64,000 nt of DNA from Tachypleus tridentatus (Eukaryota; Arthropoda; Merostomata; Xiphosura; Limulidae), in assembly GCF_004210375.1 (NCBI RefSeq), contig NC_134828.1:25970400-26034399 (forward strand), read 5' to 3'. The position numbers and the translations under genes are program-made. The notes under the pieces were generated by a model. The model was not told the origin of the DNA. It did no database searches and saw only the letters and a program-made list of their open reading frames with translations. Each line of letters opens with the position of its first letter. Position 1 is the stretch's first letter. Positions 33,901 to 48,900 of the stretch are shown one piece after another.

Positions 33901-36900
33901 GACATCACTAATCCCTCAAGACTTTCTTTGTATCATACTGAACCAAGCACTTACTGCCAATTTGAACTACATTCATCATGAAGATTCTGCCAAAATTATG
34001 TACTTAAGACAAGACATCTTTTTGAATACCCAGTGAGTTTCAACCTAAGATTATTAATATATTTACTACAAAAGAAATATTGTAAGTAATATTACAAACA
34101 TGAACATTTAAAACCAAGTGATCTCAAATTCGTACTACAAAGAACAATAAACACATCATGCTAACCTTTCTTTGACTGGGGTGTAACTAAAAACATTAAA
34201 GTTGTTATAGCAGAAAGAACAGTCTCTTCTTTTGGACTGGATAAACATCTGATAATTTTATCAACTCCTCCATGGTTGAGAATGATTTCTTTGTTGATAC
34301 GATCTAATAAGGAAGAAGTAATTAGACTGTTTGTACAGAGACTTGAAATTCAAACACACAAGACACCACTCTATGGTTATTACATCTCTACTGTTAAATT
34401 TGAAATGACATTTCTTTGGCTGTTAATCTTTCTTGTTTGGAGATTAACACAAAAACTACATTAAACATCTCCTTTGGAATACCTAAAAGAGAAGAAACCT
34501 ACACATATGAAGTACTTGCCTCAATCTATTCATCATAGTTTCTGATTTATGAAAAGAAATCAGGTATATCTAACCAACAACTTGGTCAAGTAAACTTCAT
34601 ATTAGGTTACACAAACTTAGGTCCGAGAACCCAGTTTTGGAGAGAAATGTAACAAATTTCAAGTGCTATCTCAACTAAAAATGAGTTGGAAAGCTATTGT
34701 GTTTAGTTATAAATCTCAAAAAGGCAGAGACTTAACATATACTCACCAAGAGCAAGGTTACACAGGCCTCCAGTTGCAAACTCCACCAGTTTATCACTGG
34801 CACTGTCCAACTGGTCTTTAATAAATAAAATGAAAGATCTGTGTGATCACTGTTAACTGTATACAAGTCATAAAATACTGATTTTAAAACATCTAAAGTC
34901 CACATGAAACCTAAAACCCTAACAATACTTACCATCATGGGAGAAATTCTACACATACTCACCAATTCTCAGTACCAGAACTTATTTCATCTGCTTTTCA
35001 TCCAACCCATATGCCTTTCCAGCATACTATCAAAAAGCAGACAAATCATGACTCAGATCTCAAACAATCACTGAATATTCTTTGAACGAACCAACAAATT
35101 ACCTGATGGTATTAGTCCTTGTTGGCAACAAAGTAAAAAAAAAAGTTAGTTAGCATCTTTAATAATAACAATTATTATCAAACCAATAAGATAGCCTCAA
35201 CTGGCTATATAACTTGTAAAATTACCATTAACAATAAATATCTCTAAATGGTTTGTTTTTTTAAGTGATTAGTGCAGTTTAATATAGCATGCATGTCTGT
35301 TTGCCATCAGCCCGGCATAGCCAAGCGTGTTAAGGAGTTTGACTCATAATCCGAGGGTCACGGGTTTGAATCCCAGTCGCGCCAAACATGCTCGCCCTTT
35401 CAGCCATGGGGGCATTATAATGTAATGGTCAATCCCACTTTTCGTTGGTAAAAGAGTAGCCCAAGAGTTGGCAGTGGGTGGTGATGACTAGCTGCCTTCC
35501 CTCTGGTCTTACACTGCTAAATTAGGGATGGCTAGTGCAGATAGCCCTTGAGTAGCTTTGCACGAAATTCAAAACAAACAATCTTTTTGCCAACTGGCAG
35601 AATGGGAAGGAAAAAAACATCTAAGGTAAATTTACAAAAATGAAATTTTCAATTTAGTTGCCTGTTTAGTATAATTTTTTTGCCTTATAATTGTTAGAAG
35701 TATTTTATTTCTTTTTTAAAACAAATTATAATTTACACATCTGAGTTTCAGCATTTATTTTTGTTGAGAATCTCACCCCCATTCACCATGTACTAAACAA
35801 TGTTAGTTTTATCTTATAAACTTCATAATCTCATGAAAAATATTCAAAACATACCAAATCAAACATTTAAACCTAAGAAATGCCAAATTCCCTCAGACTA
35901 AATTTATGTTTGAATGTAAACAACACACCAACCTCACGAGTAATCTGGAAAAACAAAATGACTCTCTCAAACTGCAATTAAAATAGTTTTACAAAATGTG
36001 GCACCAGCAATGCCAAAGATAGAACTGAAGACAACACATTATTTAAAGACAGTCAACATTCACTATCCACAAGCAGTGGTGAAGATTTTACTGGAAATTA
36101 AGATAATTAAAGCCTCTTTTTACAGAACTGTTTCTTTTTACTTTTATCTTGCTGTCTACTGAAACGTTTTTCTTGTTATGCAAATTTGATTCAATATGTT
36201 GCATGTATGATATTTTCATTCAGATAAGTTGTCCTTGATATATAGATTTCATGTTTTGTATTATTTGGAGTAAATATTAAATGTTTTTTCTTAAATATTC
36301 TTTGCTAAAATACAGGTGTATCTTATATATTTTAAAACACAGATATTAAAAACACACAGTTATATAAAGTTAAGGTTAACAGGATATAATAAACTCTGAT
36401 TCATCAACTAAAGACATTAGAATACGTCACCATATTCTCACTTTTCCTGTGAATATACTTTACTGAAAATTACCCGAGAAAAACATAAGTGAAAAAACAA
36501 AATTTTCTTGGATTTTCCAAGCAAATATTTCAAACTTCTATCAATAACCTGCAAATTTGTAATATAGGTTACTGTGCTACAATTCAAGAATCTTTGCATG
36601 ATATTAGTAGTTTGTAATGTGCAAGAAATAACATTTTATAATCTGATTCTATAGCTTTAAATATCTAAAAAAAATTTAGCTTTTCTACCTATAGTTTTGA
36701 TTTCCTTATCTAAGAAAGTATTTCAAATTACTGAAGAAGCAAAATAACAGGATGATTTCAGGGATTAAAAAGTATCTTGCAGGGATAAGTTGAAGACCTC
36801 TCAACTCATTTTTTTCCTTCAAAAAAGAAGTAATCACATTCAACATGACATTATCCAGTTGATAAAGACCTCTAATGTTTTTGTGCTAAAGACAATAGGA

Positions 36901-39900
36901 TGAACAAACACAACTTTACGATTTGTGAAAAGATAGACTCTAGTAAAGACAATTTCATTTTTATAACAAGGTGATTTATTTATGGAATAAGTTACAATTG
37001 GTACTAATGGAGACCAGGACTTTACACAAGGGGAATCAATAATTTCTTAAAAATAAAGTAGTGAGTTGAAATTTGTACCTTTACAAAAGATCATTGTATA
37101 AAGACAACCTTGAAGAATCAAATGGTCCTAGCTATTAATAAGTTATATTACATTCTGTAACCAAATTTTAAGTAAAATAAATGTTAGTTTCTATAGTTTT
37201 AAATCAAGTTCATTAATTACAATATGAAGCATACAATACAAAAATTAGTTATCACATTACTAAATAATAATTCTTAACCTTTACTATGATCAATAATATC
37301 TCTGGAAATTTTATCAAGAATTATTTTACTAGTCATTAAAAAAGTTGTGTAGTGTTTAGGAATAAAACTCAAAATACAATTTATTGGAAGGATAAGCTAT
37401 TAACTCAACAATGGTATATAATTTCTTGGAAGGATAAGCTATTAACTCAACAATGATATATAATTTCTTGGAAGGATAAGCTATTAACTCAACAATGGTA
37501 TATAATTTCTTGGAAGGATAAGCTATTAACTCAACAATGGTATATAATTTCTTGGAAGGATAAGCTATTAACTCAACAATGGTATATAATTTCTTGGAAG
37601 GATAAGCTATTAACTCAACAATGGTATATAATTTCTTGGAAAGATAAGCTATTAACTCAACAATGGTATATAATTTCTTGGAAGAATAAGCTATTAACTC
37701 AACAATGGTATATAATTTCTTGGAATAATTTCTTGATAAGCTATTAACTCAACAATGGTATATAATTTCTTGGAAGAATAAGCTATTAACTCAACAATGG
37801 TATATAATTTCTTGGAAGGATAAGCTATTAACTCAACAATGGTATATAATTTCTTGGAAGAATAAGCTATTAACTCAACAATGGTATATAATTTCTTGGA
37901 AAGATAAGCTATTAACTCAACAATGGTATATAATTTCTTGGAAAGATAAGCTATTAACTCAACAATGGTATATAATTTCTTGGAAAGATAAGCTATTAAC
38001 TCAACAATGGTATATAATTTCTTGGAAAGATAAGCTATTAACTCAACAATGGTATATAATTTCTTGGAAAGATAAGCTATTAACTCAACAATGGTATATA
38101 ATTTCTTGGAAAGATAAGCTATTAACTCAACAATGGTATATAATTTCTTGGAAAGATAAGCTATTAACTCAACAATGGTATATAATTTCTTGGAAAGATA
38201 AGCTATTAACTCAACAATGGTATATAATTTCTTGGAAAGATAAGCTATTAACTCAACAATGGTATATAATTTCTTGGAAAGATAAGCTATTAACTCAACA
38301 ATGGTATATAATTTCTTGGAAGGATAAGCTATTAACTCAACAATGGTATATAATTTCTTGGAAAGATAAGCTATTAACTCAACAATGGTATATAATTTCT
38401 TGGAAGAATAAGCTATTAACTCAACAATGGTATATAATTTCTTGGAAGGATAAGCTATTAACTCAACAATGGTATATAATTTCTTGGAAGGATAAGCTAT
38501 TAACTCAACAATGGTATATAATTTCTTGGAAGGATAAGCTATTAACTCAACAATGGTATATAATTTCTTGGAAGGATAAGCTATTAACTCAACAATGGTA
38601 TATAATTTCTTGGAAGGATAAGCTATTAACTCAACAATGGTATATAATTTCTTGGAAGGATAAGCTATTAACTCAACAATGGTATATAATTTCTTGGAAT
38701 TAACTCAACAATGGTATATAATTTCTTGGAAAGATAAAGCTATTAACTCAACAATGGTATATAATTTCTTGATAAGCTATTAACTCAACAATGGTATATA
38801 ATTTCTTGGAAGGATAAGCTATTAACTCAACAATGGTATATAATTTCTTGGAAGGATAAGCTATTAACTCAACAATGGTATATAATTTCTTGGAAGGATA
38901 AGCTATTAACTCAACAATGGTATATAATTTCTTGGAAGGATAAGCTATTAACTCAACAATGGTATATAATTTCTTGGAAGGATAAGCTATTAACTCAACA
39001 ATGGTATATAATTTCTTGGAAGGATAAGCTATTAACTCAACAATGGTATATAATTTCTTGGAAGGATAAGCTATTAACTCAACAATGGTATATAATTTCT
39101 TGGAAGGATAAGCTATTAACTCAACAATGGTATATAATTTCTTGGAAGGATAAGCTATTAACTCAACAATGGTATATAATTTCTTGGAAGGATAAGCTAT
39201 TAACTCAACAATGGTATATAATTTCTTGGAAGGATAAGCTATTAACTCAACAATGGTATATAATTTCTTGGAAGGATAAGCTATTAACTCAACAATGGTA
39301 TATAATTTCTTGGAAGGATAAGCTATTAACTCAACAATGGTATATAATTTCTTGGAAGGATAAGCTATTAACTCAACAATGGTATATAATTTCTTGGAAG
39401 GATAAGCTATTAACTCAACAATGGTATATAATTTCTTGGAAGGATAAGCTATTAACTCAACAATGGTATATAATTTCTTGGAAGGATAAGCTATTAACTC
39501 AACAATGGTATATAATTTCTTGGAAGGATAAGCTATTAACTCAACAATGGTATATAATTTCTTGGAAGGATAAGCTATTAACTCAACAATGGTATATAAT
39601 TTCTTGGAAGGATAAGCTATTAACTCAACAATGGTATATTAACTTTATATAATTTCTTGGAAGGATAAGCTATTAACTCAACAATGGTATATAATTTCTT
39701 GGAAGGATAAGCTATTAACTCAACAATGGTATATAATTTCTTGGAAGGATAAGCTATTAACTCAACAATGGTATATAATTTCTTGGAAGGATAAGCTATT
39801 AACTCAACAATGGTATATAATTTCTTGGAAGGATAAGCTATTAACTCAACAATGGTATATAATTTCTTGGAAGGATAAGCTATTAACTCAACAATGGTAT

Positions 39901-42900
39901 ATAATTTCTTGGAAGGATAAGCTATTAACTCAACAATGGTATATAATTTCTTGGAAGGATAAGCTATTAACTCAACAATGGTATATAATTTCTTGGAAGG
40001 ATAAGCTATTAACTCAACAATGGTATATAATTTCTTGGAAGGATAAGCTATTAACTCAACAATGGTATATAATTTCTTGGAAGGATAAGCTATTAACTCA
40101 ACAATGGTATATAATTTCTTGGAAGGATAAGCTATTAACTCAACAATGGTATAAGGATAATTTCTTGGAAGGATAAGCTATTAACTCAACAATGGTATAC
40201 AATTTCTTGGAAGGATAAGCTATTAACTCAACAATGGTATACAATTTCTTGGAAGGATAAGCTATTAACTCAACAATGGTATATAATTTCTTGGAAGGAT
40301 AAGCTATTAACTCAACAATGGTATATAATTTCTTGGAAGGATAAGCTATTAACTCAACAATGGTATATAATTTCTTGGAAGGATAAGCTATTAACTCAAC
40401 AATGGTATAAGGATAATTTCTTGGAAGGATAAGCTATTAACTCAACAATGGTATATAATTTCTTGGAAGGATAAGCTATTAACTCAACAATGGTGTACAA
40501 TTTCTTGGAAGGATAAGCTATTAACTCAACAATGGTATATAATTTCTTGGAAGGATAAGCTATTAACTCAACAATGGTGTACAATTTCTTGGAAGGATAA
40601 GCTATTAACTCAACAATGGTATATAATTTCTTGGAAGGATAAGCTATTAACTCAACAATGGTATATAATTTCTTGGAAGGATAAGCTATTAACTCAACAA
40701 TGGTATATAATTTCTTGGAAGGATAAGCTATTAACTCAACAATGGTATATAATTTCTTGGAAGGATAAGCTATTAACTCAACAATGGTATATAATTTCTT
40801 GGAAGGATAAGCTATTAACTCAACAATGGTATATAATTTCTTGGAAGGATAAGCTATTAACTCAACAATGGTATATAATTTCTTGGAAGGATAAGCTATT
40901 AACTCAACAATGGTATATAATTTCTTGGAAGGATAAGCTATTAACTCAACAATGGTATATAATTTCTTGGAAGGATAAGCTATTAACTCAACAATGGTAT
41001 ATAATTTCTTGGAAGGATAAGCTATTAACTCAACAATGGTATATAATTTCTTGGAAGGATAAGCTATTAACTCAACAATGGTATATAATTTCTTGGAAGG
41101 ATAAGCTATTAACTCAACAATGGTATATAATTTCTTGGAAGATAAGCTATAAGCTATTAACTCAACAATGGTATATAATTTCTTGGAAGGATAAGCTATT
41201 AACTCAACAATGGTATATATTGGAATTTCTTGGAAATTTCTTGGATAAGCTATTAACTCAACAATGGTATATAATTTCTTGGAAGGATAAGCTATTAACT
41301 CAACAATGGTATATAATTTCTTGGAAGGATAAGCTATTAACTCAACAATGGTATATAATTTCTTGGAAAGATAAGCTATTAACTCAACAATGGTATATAA
41401 TTTCTTGGAAGGATAAGCTATTAACTCAACAATGGTATATAATTTCTTGGAAGGATAAGCTATTAACTCAACAATGGTATATAATTTCTTGGAAGGATAA
41501 GCTATTAACTCAACAATGGTATATAATTTCTTGGAAGGATAAGCTATTAACTCAACAATGGTATATAATTTCTTGGAAGGATAAGCTATTAACTCAACAA
41601 TGGTATATAATTTCTTGGAAGGATAAGCTATTAACTCAACAATGGTATATAATTTCTTGGAAGGATAAGCTATTAACTCAACAATGGTATATAATTTCTT
41701 GGAAGGATAAGCTATTAACTCAACAATGGTATATAATTTCTTGGAAAGATAAGCTATTAACTCAACAATGGTATATAATTTCTTGGAAGGATAAGCTATT
41801 AACTCAACAATGGTATATAATTTCTTGGAAGGATAAGCTATTAACTCAACAATGGTATATAATTTCTTGGAAGGATAAGCTATTAACTCAACAATGGTAT
41901 ATAATTTCTTGGAAGGATAAGCTATTAACTCAACAATGGTATATAATTTCTTGGAAGGATAAGCTATTAACTCAACAATGGTATATAATTTCTTGGAAGG
42001 ATAAGCTATAAGCTATTAACTCAACAATGGTATATAATTTCTTGGAAGGATAAGCTATTAACTCAACAATGGTATATAATTTCTTGGAAGGATAAGCTAT
42101 TAACTCAACAATGGTATATAATTTCTTGGAAGGATAAGCTATTAACTCAACAATGGTATATAATTTCTTGGAAGGATAAGCTATTAACTCAACAATGGTA
42201 TATAATTTTTCTTGGAAGGATAAGCTATTAACTCAACAATGGTATATAATTTCTTGGAAGGATAAGCTATTAACTCAACAATGGTATATAATTTCTTGGA
42301 AGGATAAGCTATTAACTCAACAATGGTATATAAAGATTTCTTGGAAGGATAAGCTATTAACTCAACAATGGTATATAATTTCTTGGAAGGATAAGCTATT
42401 AACTCAACAATGGTATATAATTTCTTGGAAGGATAAGCTATTAACTCAACAATGGTATATAATTTCTTGGAAAGATAAGCTATTAACTCAACAATGGTAT
42501 ATAATTTCTTGGAAGGATAAGCTATTAACTCAACAATGGTATATAATTTCTTGGAAGGATAAGCTATTAACTCAACAATGGTATATAATTTCTTGGAAGG
42601 ATAAGCTATTAACTCAACAATGGTATATAATTTCTTGGAAGGATAAGCTATTAACTCAACAATGGTATATAATTTCTTGGAAGGATAAGCTATTAACTCA
42701 ACAATGGTATATAATTTCTTGGAAGATAAGCTATTAACTCAACAATGGTATATAATTTCTTGGAAAGATAAGCTATTAACTCAACAATGGTATATAATTT
42801 CTTGGAAGGATAAGCTATTAACTCAACAATGGTATATAATTTCTTGGAAGGATAAGCTATTAACTCAACAATGGTATATAATTTCTTGGAAAGATAAGCT

Positions 42901-45900
42901 ATAAGCTATTGGTAACTATTAACTCAACAATGGTATATAATTTCTTGGAATAATTTCTTGGATAAGCTATTAACTCAACAATGGTATATAATTTCTTGGA
43001 AGGATAAGCTATTAACTCAACAATGGTATATAATTTCTTGGAAGGATAAGCTATTAACTCAACAATGGTATATAATTTCTTGGAAGGATAAGCTATTAAC
43101 TCAACAATGGTATATAATTTCTTGGAAGGATAAGCTATTAACTCAACAATGGTATATAATTTCTTGGAAGGATAAGCTATTAACTCAACAATGGTATATA
43201 ATTTCTTGGAAGGATAAGCTATTAACTCAACAATGGTATACAATTTCTTGGAAGGATAAGCTATTAACTCAACAATGGTATATAATTTCTTGGAAGGATA
43301 AGCTATTAACTCAACAATGGTATATAATTTCTTGGAAGGATAAGCTATTAACTCAACAATGGTATATAATTTCTTGGATAAGCTATTAACTCAACAATGG
43401 TATATAATTTCTTGGAAAGATAAGCTATTAACTCAACAATGGTATATAATTTCTTGGAAAGATAAGCTATTAACTTGGAATATAATTTCTTGGATAAGCT
43501 ATTAACTCAACAATGGTATATAATTTCTTGGAAGGATAAGCTATTAACTCAACAATGGTATATAATTTCTTGGAAGAGATAAGCTATTAACTCAACAATG
43601 GTATATAATTTCTTGGAAGGATAAGCTATTAACTCAACAATGGTATATAATTTCTTGGAAGGATAAGCTATTAACTCAACAATGGTATATAATTTCTTGG
43701 AAGGATAAGCTATTAACTCAACAATGGTATATAATTTCTTGGAAGGATAAGCTATTAACTCAACAATGGTATATAATTTCTTGGAAGGATAAGCTATTAA
43801 CTCAACAATGGTATATAATTTCTTGGAAGGATAAGCTATTAACTCAACAATGGTATATAATTTTGGAAGGATAAGCTATTAACTCAACAATGGTATATAA
43901 TTTCTTGGAAGGATAAGCTATTAACTCAACAATGGTATATAATTTCTTGGAAGGATAAGCTATTAACTCAACAATGGTATATAATTTCTTGGAAGGATAA
44001 GCTATTAACTCAACAATGGTATATTTCTTGGAAGCTATTAACTCAACAATGGTATATAATTTCTTGGAAGGATAAGCTATTAACTCAACAATGGTATATA
44101 ATTTCTTGGAAGGATAAGCTATTAACTCAACAATGGTGTACAATTTCTTGGAAGGATAAGCTATTAACTCAACAATGGTATATAATTTCTTGGAAGGATA
44201 AGCTATTAACTCAACAATGGTATATAATTTCTTGGAAGGATAAGCTATTAACTCAACAATGGTATATAATTTCTTGGAAGGATAAGCTATTAACTCAACA
44301 ATGGTATATAATTTCTTGGAAGGATAAGCTATTAACTCAACAATGGTATACAATTTCTTGGAAGGATAAGCTATTAACTCAACAATGGTGTATAAGGATA
44401 AGCTTTCTTGGAAGGATAAGCTATTAACTCAACAATGGTATATAATTTCTTGGAAGGATAAGCTATTAACTCAACAATGGTATATAATTTTAACTCAACA
44501 ATGGTGTACAATTTCTTGGAAGGATAAGCTATTAACTCAACAATGGTGTACAATTTCTTGGAAGGATAAGCTATTAACTCAACAATGGTATATAATTTCT
44601 TGGAAGGATAAGCTATTAACTCAACAATGGTATATAATTTCTTGGAAGGATAAGCTATTAACTCAACAATGGTATATAATTTCTTGGAAGGATAAGCTAT
44701 TAACTCAACAATGGTATATAATTTCTTGGAAGGATAAGCTATTAACTCAACAATGGTATATAATTTCTTGGAAGGATAAGCTATTAACTCAACAATGGTA
44801 TATAATTTCTTGGAAGGATAAGCTATTAACTCAACAATGGTATATAATTTCTTGGAAGGATAAGCTATTAACTCAACAATGGTATAATAATTTCTTGGTA
44901 ATAATTTCTTGGAAGGATAAGCTATTAACTCAACAATGGTATATAATTTCTTGGAATTTTAACTCAACAATGGATATAATTTCTTGGAAGATAAGCTATT
45001 AACTCAACAATGGTATATAATTTCTTGGAAGGATTATTAACTCAACAATGGTAAGGATAAGCTATTAACTCAACAATGGTATATAATTTCTTGGAAGGAT
45101 AAGCTATTAACTCAACAATGGTAATAATTTCTTGGAAGGATAAGCTATTAACTCAACAATGGTATATAATTTCTTGGAAGGATAAGCTATTAACTCAACA
45201 ATGGTATATAATTTCTTGGAAGGATAAGCTATTAACTCAACAATGGTATATAATTTCTTGGAAGGATAAGCTATTAACTCAACAATGGTATATAATTTCT
45301 TGGAAGGATAAGCTATTAACTCAACAATGGTATATAATTTCTTGGAAGGATAAGCTATTAACTCAACAATGGTATATAATTTCTTGGAAGGATAAGCTAT
45401 TAACTCAACAATGGTATATAATTTCTTGGAAGGATAAGCTATTAACTCAACAATGGTATATAATTTCTTGGAAGGATAAGCTATTAACTCAACAATGGTA
45501 TATTTCTTGGAAGATAAGCTATTAACTCAACAATGGTATACAATTCTCAACAATGGTATATAATTTCTTGGAAGGATAAGCTATTAACTCAACAATGGTA
45601 TATAATTTCTTGGAAAGGATAAGCTATTAACTCAACAATGGTATATAATTTCTTGGAAGGATAAGCTATTAACTCAACAATGGTATATAATTTCTTGGAA
45701 AGATAAGCTATAAGCTATTAACTCAACAATGGTATATAATTTCTTGGAAGGATAAGCTATTAACTCAACAATGGTATATAATTTCTTGGAAGGATAAGCT
45801 ATTAACTCAACAATGGTATATAATTTCTTGGAAGGATAAGCTATTAACTCAACAATGGTATATAATTTCTTGGAAGGATAAGCTATTAACTCAACAATGG

Positions 45901-48900
45901 TATATAATTTCTTGGAAGGATAAGCTATTAACTCAACAATGGTATATAATTTCTTGGAAGGATAAGCTATTAACTCAACAATGGTATATAATTTCTTGGA
46001 AGGATAAGCTATTAACTCAACAATGGTATATAATTTCTTGGAAGGATAAGCTATTAACTCAACAATGGTATATAATTTCTTGGAAGGATAAGCTATTAAC
46101 TCAACAATGGTATATAATTTCTTGGAAGGATAAGCTATTAACTCAACAATGGTATATAATTTCTTGGAAGGATAAGCTATTAACTCAACAATGGTATATA
46201 ATTTCTTGGAAGGATAAGCTATTAACTCAACAATGGTATATAATTTCTTGGAAGGATAAGCTATTAACTCAACAATGGTATATAATTTCTTGGAAGGATA
46301 AGCTATTAACTCAACAATGGTATATAATTTCTTGGAAGGATAAGCTATTAACTCAACAATGGTATATAATTTCTTGGAAGGATAAGCTATTAACTCAACA
46401 ATGGTATATAATTTCTTGGAAGGATAAGCTATTAACTCAACAATGGTATATAATTTCTTGGAAAGATAAGCTATTAACTCAACAATGGTATATAATTTCT
46501 TGGAAGGATAAGCTATTAACTCAACAATGGTATATAATTTCTTGGAAGGATAAGCTATTAACTCAACAATGGTATATAATTTCTTGGAAGGATAAGCTAT
46601 TAACTCAACAATGGTATATAATTTCTTGGAAGGATAAGCTATTAACTCAACAATGGTATATAATTTCTTGGAAGGATAAGCTATTAACTCAACAATGGTA
46701 TATAATTTCTTGGAAGGATAAGCTATTAACTCAACAATGGTATATAATTTCTTGGAAGGATAAGCTATTAACTCAACAATGGTATATAATTTCTTGGAAG
46801 GATAAGCTATTAACTCAACAATGGTATATAATTTCTTGGAAGGATAAGCTATTAACTCAACAATGGTATATAATTTCTTGGAAGGATAAGCTATTAACTC
46901 AACAATGGTATATAATTTCTTGGAAGGATAAGCTATTAACTCAACAATGGTATATAATTTCTTGGAAGGATAAGCTATTAACTCAACAATGGTATATAAT
47001 TTCTTGGAAGGATAAGCTATTAACTCAACAATGGTATAATTTCTTGGAAGGATAAGCTATTAACTCAACAATGGTAATAATTTCTTGGAAGGATAAGCTA
47101 TTAACTCAACAATGGTATATAATTTCTTGGAAGGATAAGCTATTAACTCAACAATGGTATATAATTTCTTGGAAGGATAAGCTATTAACTCAACAATGGT
47201 ATATAATTTCTTGGAAGATAAGCTATAAGCTATTAACTCAACAATGGTGTATAATTTCTTGGAAGGATAATTTAACTTGGAAATTTCTTGGATAAGCTAT
47301 TAACTCAACAATGGTATATAATTTCTTGGAAGGATAAGCTATTAACTCAACAATGGTATATAATTTCTTGGAAGGATAAGCTATTAACTCAACAATGGTA
47401 TATAATTTCTTGGAAGGATAAGCTATTAACTCAACAATGGTATATAATTTCTTGGAAGGATAAGCTATTAACTCAACAATGGTATATAATTTCTTGGAAG
47501 GATAAGCTATTAACTCAACAATGGTATATAATTTCTTGGAAGGATAAGCTATTAACTCAACAATGGTATATAATTTCTTGGAAGGATAAGCTATTAACTC
47601 AACAATGGTATATAATTTCTTGGAAGGATAAGCTATTAACTCAACAATGGTATATAATTTCTTGGAAGGATAAGCTATTAACTCAACAATGGTATATAAT
47701 TTCTTGGAAGGATAAGCTATTAACTCAACAATGGTATATAATTTCTTGGAAGGATAAGCTATTAACTCAACAATGGTATATAATTTCTTGGAAGGATAAG
47801 CTATTAACTCAACAATGGTATATAATTTCTTGGAAGGATAAGCTATTAACTCAACAATGGTATATAATTTCTTGGAAGGATAAGCTATTAACTCAACAAT
47901 GGTATATAATTTCTTGGAAGGATAAGCTATTAATTTCTTGGAAGGATAAGCTATTAACTCAACAATGGTATATAATTTCTTGGAAGGATAAGCTATTAAC
48001 TCAACAATGGTATATAATTTCTTGGAAGGATAAGCTATTAACTCAACAATGGTATATAATTTCTTGGAAGGATAAGCTATTAACTCAACAATGGTATATT
48101 TCTTGGAAGGATAAGCTATTAACTCAACAATGGATATAATTTCTTGGAAGGATAAGCTATTAACTCAACAATGGTATATAATTTCTTGGAAGGATAAGCT
48201 ATTAACTCAACAATGGTATATAATTTCTTGGAAGGATAAGCTATTAACTCAACAATGGTATATAATTTCTTGGAAGGATAAGCTATTAACTCAACAATGG
48301 TATATAATTTCTTGGAAGGATAAGCTATTAACTCAACAATGGTATATAATTTCTTGGAAGGATAAGCTATTAACTCAACAATGGTATATAAGCTATTAAC
48401 TCAACAATGGTATATAATTTCTTGGAAGGATAAGCTATTAACTCAACAATGGTATATAATTTCTTGGAAGGATAAGCTATTAACTCAACAATGGTATATA
48501 ATTTCTTGGAAGGATAAGCTATTAACTCAACAATGGTATATAATTTCTTGGAAGGATAAGCTATTAACTCAACAATGGTATATAATTTCTTGGAAGGATA
48601 AGCTATTAACTCAACAATGGTATATAATTTCTTGGAAGGATAAGCTATTAACTCAACAATGGTATATAATTTCTTGGAAGGAAGGATAAGCTATTAACTC
48701 AACAATGGTATATTTCTTGGAATTTCTTGGAAGGATAAGCTATTAACTCAACAATGGTATATAATTTCTTGGAAGGATAAGCTATTAACTCAACAATGGT
48801 ATATAATTTCTTGGAAGGATAAGCTATTAACTCAACAATGGTATATAATTTCTTGGAAGGATAAGCTATTAACTCAACAATGGTATATAATTTCTTGGAA

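Larger units (their letters stand above)
31813..33908 (+). mobile_element. 2.1-kb head-to-head PLE insertion (RT and GIY-YIG remnants)
   Basis: Flanked by TAATCCTTCAAGA (31,800-31,812) and TAATCCCTCAAGA (33,909-33,921), a 13-bp duplication with one mismatch. The left half is a minus-strand PLE fragment: reverse-transcriptase end ([20 protein letters not shown], about 32,890-32,820), connector, then GIY-YIG endonuclease ([20 protein letters not shown] and [11 protein letters not shown], then [16 protein letters not shown], to a stop at 32,054). The right half, from about 32,970, is a plus-strand fragment with the connector ([19 protein letters not shown]) and endonuclease. Both halves end in the arms shared with the short foldbacks; only the right end has the tail ACAAGTGAGTTTTCTTGACA. 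In both halves the YIG glycine is replaced (YIE), and there are frameshifts and stops, so it is dead. Confidence 0.82.

Noticed and set aside
34276-34464. Plus-strand frame at 34.3 kb
   Set aside because: It overlaps ARMC7 exon 4 on the opposite strand and is a shadow frame plus intron.
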